Both the position numbers and the translations under genes were made by a program. From NCBI GenBank assembly GCA_963753485.1, contig CAVWCL010000003.1, forward strand, positions 771,990-835,989: DNA of 64,000 bases, given 5' to 3'. The stretch comes from CAWDLX01 sp963753485 (lineage in GTDB: Bacteria; Actinomycetota; Actinomycetes; Mycobacteriales; Micromonosporaceae). Positions 61,353 to 64,000 of the stretch are shown here, piece after piece (within the stretch, counting starts at the first letter, position 1; every line of letters starts with the position of its first letter). The notes under the pieces were generated by a model that was given only the letters and a program-made list of their open reading frames with translations, did not search any database and was not told the DNA's origin.

Positions 61353-62909
61353 TTACGGACACTGGAACGGTGGTGGCGGCATCTGCCCCACGGAGAGGCT
61401 CACCGTCGAGCCCTGGGTCACCTGGGCACCACCGTCCGGGCTCTGACTGATCACGTCGCCGAGGTCGTTACAGCTGTTGTCAGCGACGAAGCTGACCTGA
61501 CTCTGCAGGCCGACCGCGGTGAGATTCGCCATCGCGGCGTTCTGGCTCTGGCCGGTCACGTTGGGCACCGTCACGCCAGGCGGCGTACACGACGGACAGG
61601 TCAGCAGGCCCACCCCGTAGAACTGGAGCGACCCGACGACCGCATCACCGGACGGGCGGATCAATGGAACGTAGAGCACGGTGTTGCTGCCGCCAGCCAC
61701 GCCGCAGTTGCCAGTGCCGCTCATGCCGGCGGTGATGGTGCCGCGGCCCAGCACCGTCGAGTTGGAGAGGTAGGAGTAGACCGGCCCACCGCTGTCGCCG
61801 GGAGCGGTGGCGCAACTCGCCGTGCTGTAGAACGCCTGGGTGAACGGACCAAGCGTCTGGTTGGTGTCGCAGGAGGCGATGCCGTTGATCGAGGCAAAGA
61901 CGTCCACCGCGCCAACCGTGATGTTGAGGTGCTCGCCGGTCAGGGCGCCGCCGGTGTCGACCAGGTTGCCGACGAAATCCGACGCGGTTCCGACCACCGA
62001 CGCGCCGCTCGATGAGGTGGTCCCGCCCACATAGATCTCCGGCCCCGTCCCGAACGGGTAATGGATCAGGAGAATGTCCCGGCAGGGCACCTTGGCGGTG
62101 ATCGTTCCGGTCGGCACCGGCTGACCGGAGATGTTCGCCGGATCGGTGTTGTTGCCGCAATGGCCCGCACTGAGCATGTACACGTTGTTGGGTGAGCCGG
62201 CGGTCGAGATCGGGAACCCGTTGGTGCACCCGCCCAGCGGCGTAGTGTACGCCGAGCCACCCCAGAACCCAGGAATGTCAGCTTGCCGGTTGAACATCGA
62301 CTCGGGTCGCGGACCGTTGGTGATCGTCAACGGCATCTCGGTCGTCGTGCGCAGCGAGACCCGGTCGGCCGGAGCCATCCCGGTGACGACGGTCACGTTG
62401 AGTCCACTGCCGTCGGGCCGGGGCGCCACCTCGGCCACCGCCGGATTGGCGCCGATCAGGCGCTTGGCCTGAGCCACCAGCTCGGTGTGGGTGTAGGCCG
62501 CCGACGCGAACCGCACCGGTACGCCCAGATCCTTGACCAGATTGCGTACCCGACCCGGCACCGTGCCCTTCCAGTACACACGTAGCTCATGGTTCTGCGG
62601 TGCCGCCACGATGCTGGCGTTCTCCGCCCTGCCAACGGCCAGGATCCGCTCGGCCGCGGTGTCGAGCCGGGTCTGGAACGCGTACACATCGGACCAGCTG
62701 ATGAATCCGGCCGGAACTGGGTCCTTCGCCGCGGCCGCGGGTGGGCCGGCGGCGGTCGGGGCGGACATCGCGCCAGGCTTCGACACCGCGTCGGCACCGG
62801 CCGGACTTGCGCCGGCGGGGACGGCCACGGCCACCACCGCCAGGCCGATGGCGGCCCCGGCGATGACGACGCGACGAAGGAAGGGTGTGGTGTTCGATAA
62901 TCGTCTCAT
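61353..62909 (-). CDS. secreted trypsin/chymotrypsin-like serine protease with PASTA domain
   Basis: A 518-residue exported protein. A signal peptide is at residues 11-36 (RRVVIAGAAIGLAVVAVAVP). A prodomain-like region (FQTRLDTAAERILAVG, VRFASAAYTHTELVAQA) follows. The S1 domain has His in YMLSAGHCGNN and Ser in CATAPGDSGGPVYSYL. The C-terminus is one PASTA repeat (VTVPNVTGQSQNAAMANLTA, to VISQSPDGGAQVTQGSTVSL), a peptidoglycan-binding-type module otherwise found on penicillin-binding proteins and kinases. The ATG at 62909 is chosen as the start of the signal peptide. Ends at a strong terminator. Confidence 0.9.
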   Translation of the reverse strand: MRRLSNTTPFLRRVVIAGAAIGLAVVAVAVPAGASPAGADAVSKPGAMSAPTAAGPPAAAAKDPVPAGFISWSDVYAFQTRLDTAAERILAVGRAENASIVAAPQNHELRVYWKGTVPGRVRNLVKDLGVPVRFASAAYTHTELVAQAKRLIGANPAVAEVAPRPDGSGLNVTVVTGMAPADRVSLRTTTEMPLTITNGPRPESMFNRQADIPGFWGGSAYTTPLGGCTNGFPISTAGSPNNVYMLSAGHCGNNTDPANISGQPVPTGTITAKVPCRDILLIHYPFGTGPEIYVGGTTSSSGASVVGTASDFVGNLVDTGGALTGEHLNITVGAVDVFASINGIASCDTNQTLGPFTQAFYSTASCATAPGDSGGPVYSYLSNSTVLGRGTITAGMSGTGNCGVAGGSNTVLYVPLIRPSGDAVVGSLQFYGVGLLTCPSCTPPGVTVPNVTGQSQNAAMANLTAVGLQSQVSFVADNSCNDLGDVISQSPDGGAQVTQGSTVSLSVGQMPPPPFQCP

Positions 62910-62978
62910 GGCGACACTGTGGACGGAGGGTCTGGCGCGGCCCTGAAACACGGCTGGAACCCACCGGCAACCGCGTGA

Positions 62979-63512
62979 CTAACTCCCCGCGGACCCCGAC
63001 CACGCCCCGCTAGCGTGGTCCCCGACGGGCAGCGCTTCGCGGATCCGGCGAGCCAGATCGGCCTGGCCCTCGGGGGTGGTGGCGATGACCCCGTGTTCGG
63101 CCATCAGCGCGTGCATCTGCTGCTCCCGGTACGGCACCCCGGGCGGTAGCGCGGCCAGGTGCCAATGCACATGGGCGTTGCCCTGCTGGCTACCGAGTGA
63201 GAGCAGATAGATCCGCTCCGGTGCCAGCACCGCCTCCACCGCGATGGCCACCTGGCGGACGAACGACATCATGGCCAGGAAGGCCGGTTCGTCGAAGTCG
63301 CCCACCACCCGCTCGCGGTGCGCCTTCGGCGCGACGAGCGTGTAACCGAGCAGCGTTGGATACCGGGACAGAAACGCGACGTGCTGCTCGTCCTGCGCGA
63401 CCAGCTCGTGCTCGGCGCCCGCGTCGCCGGCCAGCATCGCGCAGATGAAGCAGCCGCCGGACCGGGTCCGCGTGACGTAGGCATCCACATCGAAGGGCAT
63501 CCGCTCGATCAT
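62979..63512 (-). CDS. HIT (histidine triad) family hydrolase
   Basis: A 177-residue nucleotide hydrolase/transferase of the HIT superfamily. The catalytic triad HVHWHLAALP (H-x-H-x-H) is near residue 135, and CFICAMLAGD near residue 21 is the usual zinc-binding start. MPFDVDAYV at 63500 is a second possible start, four residues in. Such proteins cleave AMP from adenylated compounds. The last 20 residues are poorly conserved. No neighbour suggests a specific substrate. Confidence 0.92.
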   Translation of the reverse strand: MIERMPFDVDAYVTRTRSGGCFICAMLAGDAGAEHELVAQDEQHVAFLSRYPTLLGYTLVAPKAHRERVVGDFDEPAFLAMMSFVRQVAIAVEAVLAPERIYLLSLGSQQGNAHVHWHLAALPPGVPYREQQMHALMAEHGVIATTPEGQADLARRIREALPVGDHASGAWSGSAGS

Positions 63513-64000
63513 CCGCCGACGGTAACGCGGCCGGCTCGAATCGCGATCGTCGCTGTTCCGACGTACCGGGCGACGCCCCGACCGGTCCTAGCGAGCTGCT
63601 GGCCTGACCGTCCACTACACGTAGCGGACGACGCGACGGTCAACGTGGCCGGTGACGTCGTCGCAGTACCGGTCACCGATCGGCGGCCGGCGGGGAGATC
63701 AGAGCGATACGCGCCAACGTGAAGTAGGCCTTCACCCGCGCGCCTGGTTGCGATCTCCCGAGCAGCCCCGTGCCGGCCGGCGGGCCGACCGCTCCCCGGG
63801 TGGACTCGGGCGCCGACGGACGCGGCGGTCACGACGCACCTACCTGGGGCTGGCGGGCCCGGAATACCAGCCTCCCCGATCATGGCCCTGGCGGAGCCGC
63901 CCAGGACGGATGGGCCTACAGGTCGTTGTCATCCTGATGACCGTGAGCTGCGTCTCTTCGCCGCGAAGAGCGGTAGGCCCAGATACGACTACTCCGCCTG
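63513..64000. other. no gene recognised to window end
   Basis: 488 bases. Short frames (for example DDATVNVAGDVVAVPVTDR near 63630 on the plus strand) look like small fragments but carry no domain or ribosome site. An 8-base inverted repeat, ctcttcgc-c-gcgaagag, lies at 63954-63970. A gene could enter from beyond the window. Confidence 0.5.

Noticed and set aside
63509..63883. minus-strand 124-codon ORF at the right end
   Set aside because: No domain, composition typical of shadow frames.
1..64000. tRNA, rRNA, insertion sequence or phage integrase genes
   Set aside because: No transposase or integrase motif, and no tRNA-like cloverleaf noticed. A tRNA search was not possible by eye.

Overview
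The window is high-GC DNA with dense genes, frequent GTG starts and GGAGG ribosome-binding sites. Its gene families point to an actinomycete, most likely Micromonosporaceae: a DUF3090/SCO1664-type cluster, an F420-dependent LLM oxidoreductase, DUF5703, a conservon (cvnABCD), DUF7144, and many ROK and two-component regulators. The family assignment is inferred from gene content; there is no rRNA, tRNA or mobile-element gene to anchor it.

Layout. 0-8.2 kb is conserved core: SCO1664-family protein, DUF3090, a phosphomutase-like histidine phosphatase, a P-loop/TPR protein, undecaprenyl-diphosphate phosphatase, an F420 oxidoreductase, DUF5703, an unknown protein and an M20 peptidase. 8.2-10.3 kb holds a two-gene unit: a small helical ESX-like protein, then a WXG-like/RTX-repeat/M91 zinc-metallopeptidase fusion. 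10.3-16.8 kb is a sugar ABC importer (binding protein, ATPase, permease) with two ROK regulators. 16.6-22.3 kb is an OmpR-type two-component system divergent from a LolA-like protein and an ABC exporter. The exporter ATPase start is preceded by six tandem 38-bp units, each a 13-codon mini-ORF coupled to the next by ATGA. 22.3-24.4 kb has an Hsp70-like and a GrpE-like protein. 24.4-27 kb has a divergent class I terpene synthase and class II terpene cyclase. 27.2-31 kb is the conservon, followed by pobA and a threonyl-tRNA synthetase lacking the TGS domain. 34.4-44.2 kb has a WD40 fragment, small membrane proteins, hrpA, a histidine phosphatase, a PaaK-like ligase, a CorA-like channel and a DUF4097 lipoprotein. 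44.4-47.5 kb is a large secreted subtilase.

47.5-61.3 kb looks like accessory DNA. It opens with visibly lower-GC membrane-protein genes of unknown function, followed by about 1.1 kb of gene debris. Then come an AraC-DinB fusion, two antibiotic-phosphotransferase-like kinases, an O-methyltransferase and other small genes. Several genes here are broken: an internally deleted serine hydrolase, a chimeric PIN protein with a truncated HTH partner, a frameshifted membrane protein and a possible AbiEii-like remnant. The last 2.7 kb holds a secreted trypsin-like protease with a PASTA domain, an HIT protein, and 488 bases with no recognised gene.

Best candidates for something new: the WXG-RTX-M91 protein with its overlapping small partner; the chain of six coupled minicistrons before the ABC exporter; and the unknown membrane module at 47.9-51.5 kb.
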